Source of the DNA: Chlorogloea purpurea SAG 13.99
GTDB taxonomy: Bacteria; Cyanobacteriota; Cyanobacteriia; Cyanobacteriales; Microcystaceae
Length of the DNA stretch: 64,000 nucleotides
Reading direction: 5' to 3'
Assembly: GCA_016903695.1 (NCBI GenBank)
Contig: JADQBB010000006.1
Location: 1 to 64,000 of the forward strand
The notes beneath the pieces were generated by a model. It was not told where the DNA came from. It was given only the letters and a program-made list of their open reading frames with translations, and did no database searches. How positions within the stretch are numbered: the first letter of the stretch is position 1; the number at the start of each line of letters is the position of its first letter. Positions 1-8,173 of this stretch are shown in pieces. The position numbers were made by a program, and so were the translations under genes.

Positions 1-123
1 GAGGGTGGGGATCATCAACACGCCGAACCAGCCTACGTATAAGCGGTTGTTGGTGCTTGTTACCCACTGACAGAACTGCTCCCATAAGGAGGCGCTTTCG
101 CGCTGCTGTAGTGCTGTGGTCAT
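1..123 (-). CDS. psbA: Photosystem II D1 protein, N-terminal 41 residues (partial)
   Basis: The reverse complement opens at ATG (123-121) and reads [20 protein letters not shown], the near-invariant start of the D1 reaction-centre protein; it continues through [12 protein letters not shown], the beginning of the first membrane helix, and runs off the window edge. D1 binds the P680 chlorophylls, QB and part of the manganese cluster in the thylakoid membrane. Only about the first ninth of the usual 360-residue protein is visible. An AGGA ribosome-binding sequence followed by TTATAAATCC precedes the ATG, and a good promoter lies upstream (181-209). Cyanobacteria usually carry several psbA copies; which one this is cannot be told from here. 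Confidence 0.95.
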   Translation of the reverse strand, partial: MTTALQQRESASLWEQFCQWVTSTNNRLYVGWFGVLMIPTL

Positions 124-180
124 GGATTTATAATTCCTAGATGTATTTAGTTTTCAAGGTTCGTTGCTTGATATGAGTTA

Positions 181-209
181 ATCTTACGGCTTTCACTAAC
201 TTTTGTAAA
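181..209 (-). promoter_or_regulatory. Likely psbA promoter with HLR1-like half site
   Basis: Read on the minus strand, TTTACA (209-204) and TAAGAT (186-181) are separated by 17 bases, a good -35/-10 pair for the principal sigma factor, about 60 bases before the psbA start codon. TTTACAAA also matches one half of the HLR1 consensus bound by RpaB, and a weaker second half (GTTAGTGA) follows. The boxes are seen directly; control by RpaB is inference. Confidence 0.6.
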
Positions 210-293
210 GCTTTTCCTCATAAATATTTACTTATGGCAATCATAGGTTTTCGTTATACTGACTTTCGTAGACCACTTTTAGGTGTAACGAAT

Positions 294-1295
294 ATGATTC
301 AAGCCTATGCAGCCCGTGAACCCAAGGGAAAATTAGAGCCTTTTGAATACCAGTCAGGCCCCCTGCACGAAGAAGAAGTGGATATAAAGGTGGAATACTG
401 CGGCATCTGTCACAGCGACCTGAGTATGTTGGATAACGAATGGGGATTGACTCAATATCCTTTCGTACCAGGTCACGAGGTGGTAGGCACGATACAGGAC
501 AAAGGAACAGGTGTCACCAATTTGAGCATCGGTCAGAGAGTTGGTTTAGGTTGGTTCTCGTCTTCTTGTATGACCTGTAAATGGTGTTTATCGGGGCGGC
601 AAAATCTTTGTCCCGGAGGGCGAGGTACGATCGTGGGCCGTCACGGTGGCTTTGCCGACTCGGTAAGGGCCCATCGGGCTTGGGTCGTGCCTTTACCCGA
701 TAGTTTAGATCCTGCGAAAGCGGGGCCTTTATTCTGCGGCGGCATCACGGTATTCAATCCGATCGTACAATGTAATGTGAAACCTACCGATCGAGTAGCC
801 GTTATCGGTATCGGCGGCTTAGGGCATCTAGCGATTCAATTCCTCAACGCTTGGGGATGCGAGGTGACGGCTTTCTCTAGCAACCCGGACAAAAACGAGG
901 AGTTAACTCACTTAGGCGCGCATCACATCGTCAATTCCCGCGACCTGTCAGCGATAAAATCTCTGGCAGGGTCTCTAGATTTTATTCTCTCCACGGTTAA
1001 TGTTCCCCTCGATTGGAGTGCTTATATAGAAGCCCTAGCACCCGACGGACATTTTCATCTAGTGGGGGCGGTGTTACAACCCATACCGCTCGAAGCTTTC
1101 TCTCTGATCATGTCACAGCGATCGATCTCCGGTAGTCCCCTCGGTAGTCCCGCCACCGTAGCCCAAATGTTAGATTTCGTCGCCAGACACAATATCGAGA
1201 CCATCACGGAATTTTACCCTTTCGAGAAAGTTAACGAAGCCCTCGACTATCTCCGTACAGGCAAACAACGCTATCGTCTCGTGTTACATCATTGA
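294..1295 (+). CDS. Zinc-dependent alcohol dehydrogenase (cinnamyl-alcohol/YahK type)
   Basis: Medium-chain dehydrogenase of about 333 residues, probably an NADP(H)-dependent aldehyde/alcohol oxidoreductase. Catalytic-zinc ligands appear as CGICHSD and PGHEVVG. The structural-zinc loop CMTCKWCxxxxxNLC has its four cysteines. The nucleotide-binding fold shows GIGGLGHLAIQF. The substrate cannot be read from sequence. The frame is open from ATG 234, but the family normally begins MIxAYAA, which is the ATG at 294, so that start was chosen; the 20 extra upstream residues look unlike the family. It is divergent from psbA and its upstream region overlaps the psbA promoter. It is a stand-alone gene. 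Confidence 0.88.
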   Translation: MIQAYAAREPKGKLEPFEYQSGPLHEEEVDIKVEYCGICHSDLSMLDNEWGLTQYPFVPGHEVVGTIQDKGTGVTNLSIGQRVGLGWFSSSCMTCKWCLSGRQNLCPGGRGTIVGRHGGFADSVRAHRAWVVPLPDSLDPAKAGPLFCGGITVFNPIVQCNVKPTDRVAVIGIGGLGHLAIQFLNAWGCEVTAFSSNPDKNEELTHLGAHHIVNSRDLSAIKSLAGSLDFILSTVNVPLDWSAYIEALAPDGHFHLVGAVLQPIPLEAFSLIMSQRSISGSPLGSPATVAQMLDFVARHNIETITEFYPFEKVNEALDYLRTGKQRYRLVLHH

Positions 1296-1311
1296 TTGAG
1301 TAGCTTGGATC

Positions 1312-1347
1312 GATCGAGCGAACACTGCCCCATAAACTCGCTCGATC
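1312..1347 (+). terminator. Ten-base-pair hairpin after the dehydrogenase gene
   Basis: GATCGAGCGA (1312-1321) pairs perfectly with TCGCTCGATC (1338-1347) around a 16-base loop, starting 17 bases after the stop codon. There is no run of T after it, so it may end transcription weakly, protect the transcript, or be a by-product of the abundant CGATCG sequences in this genome. Confidence 0.35.
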
Positions 1348-1421
1348 TAGTAAGGATCTTCTCACTCGATTTTGAAGATATTGGGTAAAATGATGGGATG
1401 TTATATTAGGTTCTTGGTACG

Positions 1422-1991
1422 ATGCCAACAACATTCGTGAATCACCTTTTTTTCAGCGCGTTTTTACCCGTAGACAGTCTGTTCTCCACTCAGGGAGTCA
1501 TGGTCATGCTCTTAGCGGCCTATGCTCTGGCCATGTGGATGTTTCTCACCAGCGCGCCTAAAGTTCATACTGTTATGGTCAGCGATTTAGCCGAAGCTAA
1601 ACAATTTTACGAAGGTATGCTCAATCTATCGGTAGCGGAAGTACCCCTACATTATTACTATAACTACGAGCAAACTCTAGGGACGGCGACTCCAGACCCC
1701 TTTTATTTATCCAGTAATCCGGCGGCGGGTTCTAAACCCTACCCTAGTCAGCCTGACGGGTTATGGTATCAATTGAAAAAGAATACCCAGATTCATGTGA
1801 TCGGCGGCGCTACTATCGGCCCTAAAAACCGTCAACGTCATGTATGTTTCGACCACGATTGTTTAGAACAGATTCTGATGAGGATTCAATCTCGCAGACT
1901 TAGATATAAAATTAAGACGAATAAACCTTTAGTTTTTTTAGTTAAGGATTATCAAGAACAAGTAATCGAAATGTCAGAAGTATCTAAGTAG
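1422..1991 (+). CDS. VOC (glyoxalase-fold) family protein with N-terminal membrane segment
   Basis: 189 residues. After a hydrophobic stretch at about residues 25-45 (VMVMLLAAYALAMWMFLTSA), the sequence enters a vicinal-oxygen-chelate module: KVHTVMVSDLAEAKQFYEGML is the typical first strand and helix. HVIGGATIG and RHVCFDHDC resemble the second half. Proteins of this type are conserved in cyanobacteria without a known reaction. The hydrophobic segment suggests membrane attachment. Distinct from the second VOC gene at 16885-17304. Family good, function unknown. Confidence 0.7.
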   Translation: MPTTFVNHLFFSAFLPVDSLFSTQGVMVMLLAAYALAMWMFLTSAPKVHTVMVSDLAEAKQFYEGMLNLSVAEVPLHYYYNYEQTLGTATPDPFYLSSNPAAGSKPYPSQPDGLWYQLKKNTQIHVIGGATIGPKNRQRHVCFDHDCLEQILMRIQSRRLRYKIKTNKPLVFLVKDYQEQVIEMSEVSK

Positions 1992-2004
1992 ATTAAATTC
2001 TGGT

Positions 2005-2754
2005 TTAAGAATTATTTTTTTGAAAAACAAATAAATGTTGTTGAGGCAGAAATTCTTTAGTATCTATGAGTGTTAGTCCTACGGCTAACATTTCTTTTTT
2101 GACTTGTTTTTTAGCCATTTTGTGCAAAGCTTTAATGGGTACTAGGGGATTCTCCAAACGATATTCTAATAATACAACTCTGCCTTTATCTTTAAGAGCT
2201 TCGACCAAGTTTTCCATCATTTCTCTCGGATAGGCGAACTCATGATAAGCATCCACCATTAAAGCTAGAGCGACACTATCAGCCGGTAGATTGGGATTAG
2301 TTTCCGTCCCTAAAATCGGTTCAATGTTATTAATTTTCTCGTCGTTTTTAATAAAATCGATCACGTCTAGCATTTCTGGCTGTATATCGACGGCTAGCAC
2401 TTTTCCTCCCGGTACTAGAGAAGCGAGGCGAAAGGTAAAATAACCTGAACCCGCCCCAATATCGGCCACCGTATCATCAGGTTTTAAAGATAATGCTTCT
2501 ATCACTTTATCCGGTTGTTCGGTGATTGTACGACTAGGACGCTCTAGCCATAAAATTTCTTGATGCCCCATAACTTTAGCGATTTCTCTACCTAAATAAA
2601 ATTTGCCTATGCCGTCCCGACTGTGAATCTTTCGAGTTTGGTAGTAGGGAGAATTATTAGCTTCTACGGGGCTGTAAGTAAAATTATAAAAGGTAATAAT
2701 ACTGGCTAGTAGCCCTATTAATAAAGCGACGATAGAAAGTTTTTTAATACTCAT
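2005..2754 (-). CDS. Class I SAM methyltransferase with N-terminal membrane anchor
   Basis: About 249 residues from the ATG at 2754. That start overlaps the last 11 bases of the upstream GNAT gene, so the two are probably translationally coupled; ten further in-frame residues upstream are possible but unlikely. Residues 1-30 form a hydrophobic signal or anchor (SIVALLIGLLASIITFY) followed by a hydrophilic linker. The Rossmann methyltransferase core follows: VADIGAGSGYFTF is motif I binding the SAM glycine loop, and LAVDIQPEML the acidic end of strand 2. The substrate is unknown. The anchor is odd for a SAM enzyme, which needs cytoplasmic cofactor; it may be membrane-tethered with the catalytic domain inside. 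A second anchored methyltransferase lies at 9192-10286. Confidence 0.75.
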   Translation of the reverse strand: MSIKKLSIVALLIGLLASIITFYNFTYSPVEANNSPYYQTRKIHSRDGIGKFYLGREIAKVMGHQEILWLERPSRTITEQPDKVIEALSLKPDDTVADIGAGSGYFTFRLASLVPGGKVLAVDIQPEMLDVIDFIKNDEKINNIEPILGTETNPNLPADSVALALMVDAYHEFAYPREMMENLVEALKDKGRVVLLEYRLENPLVPIKALHKMAKKQVKKEMLAVGLTLIDTKEFLPQQHLFVFQKNNS

Positions 2755-3286
2755 AATCGGTAAATTTGGCTCGATAGAGAACATGATGAAGCAGTGGACT
2801 ACTTTTATCTACTTTAGGATGCTCGAAGTCATCTTCCTCAGAGTGTTCCATTCCTAACTTTTCCATGACCCGGATCGATCGAGTATTTATCTTGGCGGTA
2901 AAGGATACTATTTCAGGTAGGATAAGTTCTTGGAAACCGAACCGAAGACATTCACGCCCCGCCTCGGGAGCGAACCCTCTTCCCCAAACTTCGTATTTAA
3001 GCCGCCAACCAACCTCGACACAGGGTGTAAAATGCGCGTCGAAAGAAGGACGGGATAAACCTACATAGCCGATAAAATCTCGATCGTCCTTTTTTTCCAC
3101 CGCCCAGAGTCCCCAGCCATTTTCTGTAATACTTTTATACAGACGTTGAACCATCGCATCACTTTCCTCTTTCTTTAGGAGTGCGGGGTAAAATTCCATT
3201 ACTCTAGGGTCGGCGTTCAAGGAAGCGAAAGGAATCATATCCTTCTCTCTCCATTGGCGCAGGTGTAAACGAGCCGTCTCCATCAT
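2744..3286 (-). CDS. GNAT family N-acetyltransferase (RimJ/RimL-like)
   Basis: 180 residues with the typical opening ETARLHLRQWREKDMIPFASLN of the acetyltransf_3 group, the central GYVGLSRP strand, VGWRLKYEVWGRGFAPEAG as the acetyl-CoA-binding loop (R/QxxGxG/A variant), and the late INTRSIRVMEKLGM motif. Such enzymes acetylate protein N-termini or small amines; the substrate is not known. It lies 5 bases after the end of the ABC binding-protein gene on the same strand and overlaps the methyltransferase gene downstream, so the three may be one transcript. Confidence 0.85.
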   Translation of the reverse strand: MMETARLHLRQWREKDMIPFASLNADPRVMEFYPALLKKEESDAMVQRLYKSITENGWGLWAVEKKDDRDFIGYVGLSRPSFDAHFTPCVEVGWRLKYEVWGRGFAPEAGRECLRFGFQELILPEIVSFTAKINTRSIRVMEKLGMEHSEEDDFEHPKVDKSSPLLHHVLYRAKFTDYEY

Positions 3287-3291
3287 ATATA

Positions 3292-4236
3292 TTATTTATT
3301 GTCTGGCGTAACTTTACCGCCTAATGCCTCAACGATCGTTTTAGTATTACTTTCCAACATCTTAATATAGCTATCGCCTTCACTACCGGACGCGCCGATA
3401 GAATCGGAGTAAAGTTGTTCGGGTGCTAATTTCACTCCCGCTTCTTGGGCTACCGTAGTAATTAGAGCCGGGTTGATGGTAGTTTCAGCGAAGATAGCGG
3501 GCACACCGGCGGATTTTATGCCATCGGCTAGAGTTTTTATAGTTTGGGCGCTGGGTTGTTCTTCTGTGCTGATACCGATGAGAGTTCCCGTTACTTTCAA
3601 TCCGTAAGCGTTGGCGTAATATTGAAAAGCATCGTGAGTGGTTACTAAACGGCGATTATCAGCGGGGATGGTTTGGATGGATTTTTTGATCCATGTGTCA
3701 AGTCTTTGTAAATCCCCGGTTAATTTCTCGGCGTTTTTCGTGAATAGGGTTTTATCTTCGGGGGATAATTGAATTAACTCGTCTCGAATAGTTTGCACCA
3801 TTTTAACGCCATTTTGAGCGTCGCCCCATACGTGAGGGTCTGGCACTATTTGACCGTGTTTATTAAAATCTAAGGGTTTAACTACTTCTCCCACGGGGAC
3901 TTTCTTCGCTTTCACTCCGGCTGACCTCATGAGTTTTATGATACCGGGTTCGAGATTGTAGCCGTTGTAGAGGATTAAATCGGCACTCTCTAAAGCTACG
4001 CTATCCAATGGGACTGGTTCGTATATGTGAGGGTCGGCTCCTGGTTTTAAAAGTCCATTCATCTCGATCTCGTCGCCGCCGATTCGATCCGTCAGATCGG
4101 CGATAATTGTACTGGTAGATACTACTCGCGGCTTTTTACTATTGGGCGCTTCTGATCGACCGTTACAAGCGCTCAAACCTAACCAAAGTACGATCGCTAT
4201 TATCCATTTACCCCTCTCCTTAGTCATAACTTTCAT
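3292..4236 (-). CDS. Manganese/zinc ABC transporter substrate-binding lipoprotein (MntC/ZnuA type)
   Basis: 314 residues of the cluster A-I metal-binding protein family. A lipobox LSAC with Cys24 marks a lipoprotein. Likely metal ligands are His70 (GADPHIYEP), His135 (PDPHVWGD), a Glu in FAETTINP and an Asp in YSDSIG; this His-His-Glu-Asp set matches the manganese-binding MntC of cyanobacteria. No histidine-rich loop, as found in many ZnuA proteins, is seen, which favours manganese. The gene is divergent from the ATPase gene at 4313. The gap carries an 18-base direct repeat that reaches into this start codon. No permease gene is visible in the window. Confidence 0.87.
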   Translation of the reverse strand: MKVMTKERGKWIIAIVLWLGLSACNGRSEAPNSKKPRVVSTSTIIADLTDRIGGDEIEMNGLLKPGADPHIYEPVPLDSVALESADLILYNGYNLEPGIIKLMRSAGVKAKKVPVGEVVKPLDFNKHGQIVPDPHVWGDAQNGVKMVQTIRDELIQLSPEDKTLFTKNAEKLTGDLQRLDTWIKKSIQTIPADNRRLVTTHDAFQYYANAYGLKVTGTLIGISTEEQPSAQTIKTLADGIKSAGVPAIFAETTINPALITTVAQEAGVKLAPEQLYSDSIGASGSEGDSYIKMLESNTKTIVEALGGKVTPDNK

Positions 4237-4269
4237 AATTATCTCATATTGCTTTCATAATTATCTCAT
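4230..4269. repeat. Two 18-base direct repeats, 22-base period, between the metal ABC genes
   Basis: CTTTCATAATTATCTCAT occurs at 4230-4247 and again, identically, at 4252-4269. The 22-base period is about two helical turns, as expected for two regulator sites on the same DNA face. The first copy includes the start codon of the binding-protein gene. Operator function is inferred from position between two divergent metal-uptake genes; a manganese-sensing regulator would be the natural guess. Confidence 0.6.
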
Positions 4270-4312
4270 TTTCGGGTTATCCTGAAAGACGAGCGGTATG
4301 GAGGCGAAGAAT

Positions 4313-5062
4313 ATGAGCGAAGAAATTTTTGTCAGTCATCTGGGGGTGAATTATCGATCGTTGGTAGCCCTGACAGATATTACGGTCAAAGTCAGGCCGG
4401 GGAAACTAACTGGAATTATCGGGCCCAATGGAGCGGGTAAAAGTACCCTGATTAAAGCTATGTTGGGTTTAATTCCCGTCGAGCAAGGTTCGGTATTTTA
4501 TGGTAACTCCCCTCTACACCACCAATTAGATAAAGTAGCCTACGTACCCCAAAGATCTCAGATAGATTGGACTTATCCCGCCACGGTAGAAGACGTGGTG
4601 ATGATGGGGAGAGTTAAGAAAACCGGCTGGTTTCGACCTTTCTCTAGGATAAGCCGTCATCAAGCTTCAAACGCTTTACGGAAGGTAGAGATGGCAGAAT
4701 ATAAAAACCGTCCCATAGGTCAATTATCCGGGGGGCAACAACAGCGAGTATTCTTAGCCAGGTCTTTAGCCCAAGAGGCCGATGTATTCTTTTTTGATGA
4801 GCCTTTCGTGGGTGTAGACCAAAAGACGGAGACTATTCTCTTCCATATATTTAAAGAGTTAGCCGGGGAAGGTAAAACCGTTTTAGTGGTCAATCACGAT
4901 TTAGGGGAATCTATCACTAACTTCGATGATCTCATCTTATTGAATAGAGAATTAATCGCCGCCGATAGAAGACAGGCGGTGTTAACTGACAGCAATCTCT
5001 ATCGAGCTTATAATGGAAAAGTTTCCTTTCACGGGGAGGACTATTATCCCTCTGTAGCTTAA
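4313..5062 (+). CDS. Metal ABC transporter ATP-binding protein (MntA/ZnuC type)
   Basis: About 249 residues. Walker A is GPNGAGKST, the Q-loop VPQRSQ, the signature LSGGQQQRV, Walker B FFFDEP and the H-loop VNHD. The sequence IDWTYPATVEDVVMMGR is typical of the manganese/zinc/iron chelate importers. The ATG at 4313 is preferred over 4298 because GGAGG at 4300-4304 sits 8 bases before it and itself overlaps the upstream ATG. It should power import with the binding protein at 3292-4236, but the membrane permease that normally follows is absent; the next gene is an unrelated DUF3086 gene. Confidence 0.88.
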   Translation: MSEEIFVSHLGVNYRSLVALTDITVKVRPGKLTGIIGPNGAGKSTLIKAMLGLIPVEQGSVFYGNSPLHHQLDKVAYVPQRSQIDWTYPATVEDVVMMGRVKKTGWFRPFSRISRHQASNALRKVEMAEYKNRPIGQLSGGQQQRVFLARSLAQEADVFFFDEPFVGVDQKTETILFHIFKELAGEGKTVLVVNHDLGESITNFDDLILLNRELIAADRRQAVLTDSNLYRAYNGKVSFHGEDYYPSVA

Positions 5063-5178
5063 TTCCAAGCTTCAGGCCAGTGAGGACAATCGGGCCCATC
5101 ACAAAATGATCGGGTTTTCGAGCAAGTTTTTATTATTATGGTAATAACGATCGTTTTCACGCGTTGCCGCACATCTCA

Positions 5179-6300
5179 ATGAATTCAGAAGATTTTAACG
5201 TTTTACCCCCAAAAGCTACCCCAGACTTAACTTTCGAGGATCTTTGGGATGACCCGCCAGAAGACATCCCCGACCGAATCGTGACAGAAATTGAAGCCGA
5301 GCCAGAAATAAACGACCTTCAAAAGGAAAAACAAGCTTTAAAGGCGGAAATTGAGGTATTAAAAGCAGAAAAAGCGCGTTTGTTAGCAGAAGAAACGAAG
5401 CCGATCAAAGAAGCGATCGAACAGATGATCCAGGCGGGAGTCAAAGAATTAGAGCAGAAGAAAAACGCCCTCGAAATCACGATCGAACAACTAGAACGTA
5501 GACGGGATAAAATCCGGGAAGAAATGCGTACCACCTTCGCCGGGGCTTCCCAAGACCTCGCCATCCGGGTACAGGGCTTCAAAGATTATATAGTGGGCAG
5601 TCTACAGGATATAGCCGCCTCGGCCGAACAGTTAGACATACCGAAATTTCAAGCTTCTGCCCCCGGGGAGAAAACGAGACCCGGCCTCGATAAACCCAAA
5701 TACGTGCCGACTCCCCCCGTGGAAACTCCTAAAACTCCCTCACGACAAACGGAATCCGGGGGAGTAGGTTTTCAAGAACAAGGTAAACGCATCCAATCTC
5801 TTTTAGACCGTTATCGCAGTCGTCCCGATTATTACGGCCCACCCTGGCAATTGCGCCGCACTTTTGAACCGATTCACGCCGAGAGAGTCCAGCAATGGTT
5901 TTTCAAACAGGGAGGTAGGGGCGCGATCAAGAGCATGGGTAGCCGTCTCCAGAATATCCTCGTAGCTTCCTCGGTTATCTCGATCCTTTCTGAATTATAC
6001 GGCGATCGTTCCCGCGTCCTCGTTCTCGCTAACAGTCCAGAACGCTTAGGGGAGTGGCGCAGGGGTTTACAGGATTGTTTGGGAATCTCCCGCAGTGATT
6101 TCGGGCCCGATAGGGGGGTTGTTCTCTTCGAGTCCCCAGAAGCCCTGATTCAAAAAGCCGAAAGACTGGTGGACGAAAAAGAAATGCCGCTGATCATCAT
6201 CGATGACACCGAAGAAAGGCTGAATTTCGCCCTCCTACAGTTCCCGATGTGGTTGGCTTTCGCCCCGGATCAAGTCCAAAGTTCTAGTTCTTGGTACTAA
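5179..6300 (+). CDS. DUF3086 domain protein with long coiled coil
   Basis: About 373 residues. An acidic N-terminus is followed by a strong heptad coiled coil at roughly residues 40-120 (rich in K, E, A and L), a proline-rich linker, and the conserved C-terminal DUF3086 domain (QLRRTFEPIHAERVQQWFF, RVLVLANSPERL, IIIDDTEERL). This cyanobacterial family has no assigned function. The upstream TTG at 5164 is in frame but the ATG at 5179 is the more likely start. The 116 bases before it contain no other gene; an AT-rich tract and an ACGATCGT palindrome are seen there. Confidence 0.82.
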   Translation: MNSEDFNVLPPKATPDLTFEDLWDDPPEDIPDRIVTEIEAEPEINDLQKEKQALKAEIEVLKAEKARLLAEETKPIKEAIEQMIQAGVKELEQKKNALEITIEQLERRRDKIREEMRTTFAGASQDLAIRVQGFKDYIVGSLQDIAASAEQLDIPKFQASAPGEKTRPGLDKPKYVPTPPVETPKTPSRQTESGGVGFQEQGKRIQSLLDRYRSRPDYYGPPWQLRRTFEPIHAERVQQWFFKQGGRGAIKSMGSRLQNILVASSVISILSELYGDRSRVLVLANSPERLGEWRRGLQDCLGISRSDFGPDRGVVLFESPEALIQKAERLVDEKEMPLIIIDDTEERLNFALLQFPMWLAFAPDQVQSSSSWY

Positions 6301-6351
6301 ACCCGTCAAGTTCTGGTAAAATCGGGGCGAGAGCTATCCTAAATACCCATT

Positions 6352-6996
6352 ATGCTGACCCCGATTCTTATCAGTGTATCGTTAATGTTAATCGCCTATA
6401 TCCTCGGTTCAATTCCCACGGGATATTTGATCGGCAAATGGACTCAAGGCATCGATATAAGGGAATTCGGGTCAGGCTCGATCGGTGCGACAAATGTACT
6501 GCGTACTTTGGGTAAGGGCCCCGGCAGTGCTGTCCTGGGTTTCGATATGTTTAAAGGTATGGTGGCGGTGGGCTTAGTAAAAGCCTTTTATCTTCTCTTC
6601 CCGGACACCTTACCCCTTGATTGGTACTTTTGGTTGATGACCGGTGCGGCGGTGAGTGCCGTAATCGGTCACAGTAAGTCAATATTTTTAGGCTTTAGCG
6701 GTGGTAAATCGGTGGCTACCAGTTTAGGAGTATTGTTGATAATGTCGCCCCTGGTAGCGTTAGGAACATTGGTAAGTTTTCTGGTGATGTTAGCAATATT
6801 TCGGATTGTTTCTTTAGGCTCGATCACTGGTGCGATCGTGGTAAACCTGTTGATGATTGTCTTAAATCAACCTCTACCTTATATTCTTTTCGCTGCTTTT
6901 GCGGGTAGTTATGTTGTCATCCGTCATAAGGCCAATATTGCCCGACTTTTAACGGGACAGGAACCGAAAATAGGCGAGAAACTATCAGAAGGTTGA
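6352..6996 (+). CDS. plsY: Glycerol-3-phosphate acyltransferase PlsY
   Basis: 214-residue integral membrane enzyme that transfers an acyl group from acyl-phosphate to glycerol-3-phosphate, the first step of membrane lipid synthesis in most bacteria. The three active-site loops are present: GSIPTGYLIGKW near the N-terminus, GSGSIGATNVLRTLGKGPG, and GHSKSIFLGFSGGKSVAT. Several hydrophobic helices account for the rest. Length fits the family. It follows the DUF3086 gene by 51 bases, with its own start ATG in the usual MLTP context. Confidence 0.95.
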   Translation: MLTPILISVSLMLIAYILGSIPTGYLIGKWTQGIDIREFGSGSIGATNVLRTLGKGPGSAVLGFDMFKGMVAVGLVKAFYLLFPDTLPLDWYFWLMTGAAVSAVIGHSKSIFLGFSGGKSVATSLGVLLIMSPLVALGTLVSFLVMLAIFRIVSLGSITGAIVVNLLMIVLNQPLPYILFAAFAGSYVVIRHKANIARLLTGQEPKIGEKLSEG

Positions 6997-7198
6997 ATTC
7001 AAATCCAGTATACCTGAGATGCCGTTTATCCATAGCACATCGGAATTTGAAAACAAACGTCGTTACAAAAATAATTTTTCTTAATTTTTAGAGAAGGAAG
7101 CAGGTTATAAAATTATTAGGAGATATATAATTTATGGAATCTCCTCGAAAAAAATAAAAATCTCACCTCACATCCGTCTAGATTAAGGAGAATTATTT

Positions 7199-8083
7199 AT
7201 GAGTAAAACAAAACGAGTAATGAATCTAACTCTAGCTTCGTTACTAACTATAAGTTGTGGCCTACCCGCGTTAGCCCAGAGTACAGGTACGAAACAACCC
7301 AGGGCACAATTACCAAATATGCCGCAAGCACCGAGTGTACCCAGTGTACCAGGTGTTAATGTTCCCGATGTGAAAGTACCGGCGGAACTTTCTAACCCCA
7401 GAGGTTTAATCACACCCACGGGAGTAGACGAAACCCAAAAGCCCACGGAAAATCAATTACAAAGCTTACCTGGCGCTCAACTACCCCATTCTGATCCTCT
7501 CACCTTACTACAACAGCCCCAAGTACATAAAGAGTTACAACTGACGAGCGCTCAAGTGGAAGAATTGAAAAAAATCAATCAAGAAGCCCGCGCCAACCCC
7601 GTCAGAAGTCGTAGCGCCCAACCCAGAGACTTGCAAACGGAAGTAGTGAGTACGCGCGATCGAGTAGCGAAAGTGTTACAACCTGAACAACTAAATCGTT
7701 TCCGTCAAATTCTTTTACAGGTATCCGATTACGTACCCGAAGAACAAAACCCCACCCGGCCCAGAGGCGGCAATCGACCTGATCCTCTAGGAATCACCCC
7801 GCAACAACAAGAAAAATTACGGGGTATCCAAGAACAAAACACCCAGAATTTGGGAGGTGTAGCCAGAAGCAGATCCAATGACCCTCAGGAAACCTGTCGT
7901 AACGTTATGGCCACGAGGGAGAAAAACGAAGCTGCTCGTCAAAGAAGCCGGAGTGTCGGGGAAGAAACTTTAACAACTCAACAAAAAGCCGAATTAGACA
8001 GACTCAAAGGCGATAAATTTGAACTCTCAGCCCCTCCCTGCTTGAACCAGGCCAATACTAACACCAACAACAGCAACCCGTAA
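7199..8083 (+). CDS. Secreted protein with LTxxQ-type repeats
   Basis: 294 residues. A signal peptide at 1-27 ends PALAQS. A proline/valine-rich segment follows (PNMPQAPSVPSVPGVNVPD). Then come helical stretches with LTSAQVEELKKI, LQPEQLNRFRQIL, ITPQQQEKLRGI and LTTQQKAELDRL, which resemble the LTxxQ motifs of the CpxP/Spy periplasmic chaperones. It is rich in Q, R and N, and has two cysteines in the mature part. AAGGAG lies 8 bases before the ATG. A role as periplasmic stress or chaperone protein is inference. The 202-base gap before it (6997-7198) is AT-rich with no ORF. It precedes the radical SAM run by 90 bases. Confidence 0.6.
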   Translation: MSKTKRVMNLTLASLLTISCGLPALAQSTGTKQPRAQLPNMPQAPSVPSVPGVNVPDVKVPAELSNPRGLITPTGVDETQKPTENQLQSLPGAQLPHSDPLTLLQQPQVHKELQLTSAQVEELKKINQEARANPVRSRSAQPRDLQTEVVSTRDRVAKVLQPEQLNRFRQILLQVSDYVPEEQNPTRPRGGNRPDPLGITPQQQEKLRGIQEQNTQNLGGVARSRSNDPQETCRNVMATREKNEAARQRSRSVGEETLTTQQKAELDRLKGDKFELSAPPCLNQANTNTNNSNP

Positions 8084-8173
8084 CCTGCCTATACTGATAG
8101 TCTCACGACGACCTAGGGGAATGTTTACCCCTGGTTTATTCACATACCTATATCCTACGAGTCGAGAAAACGG

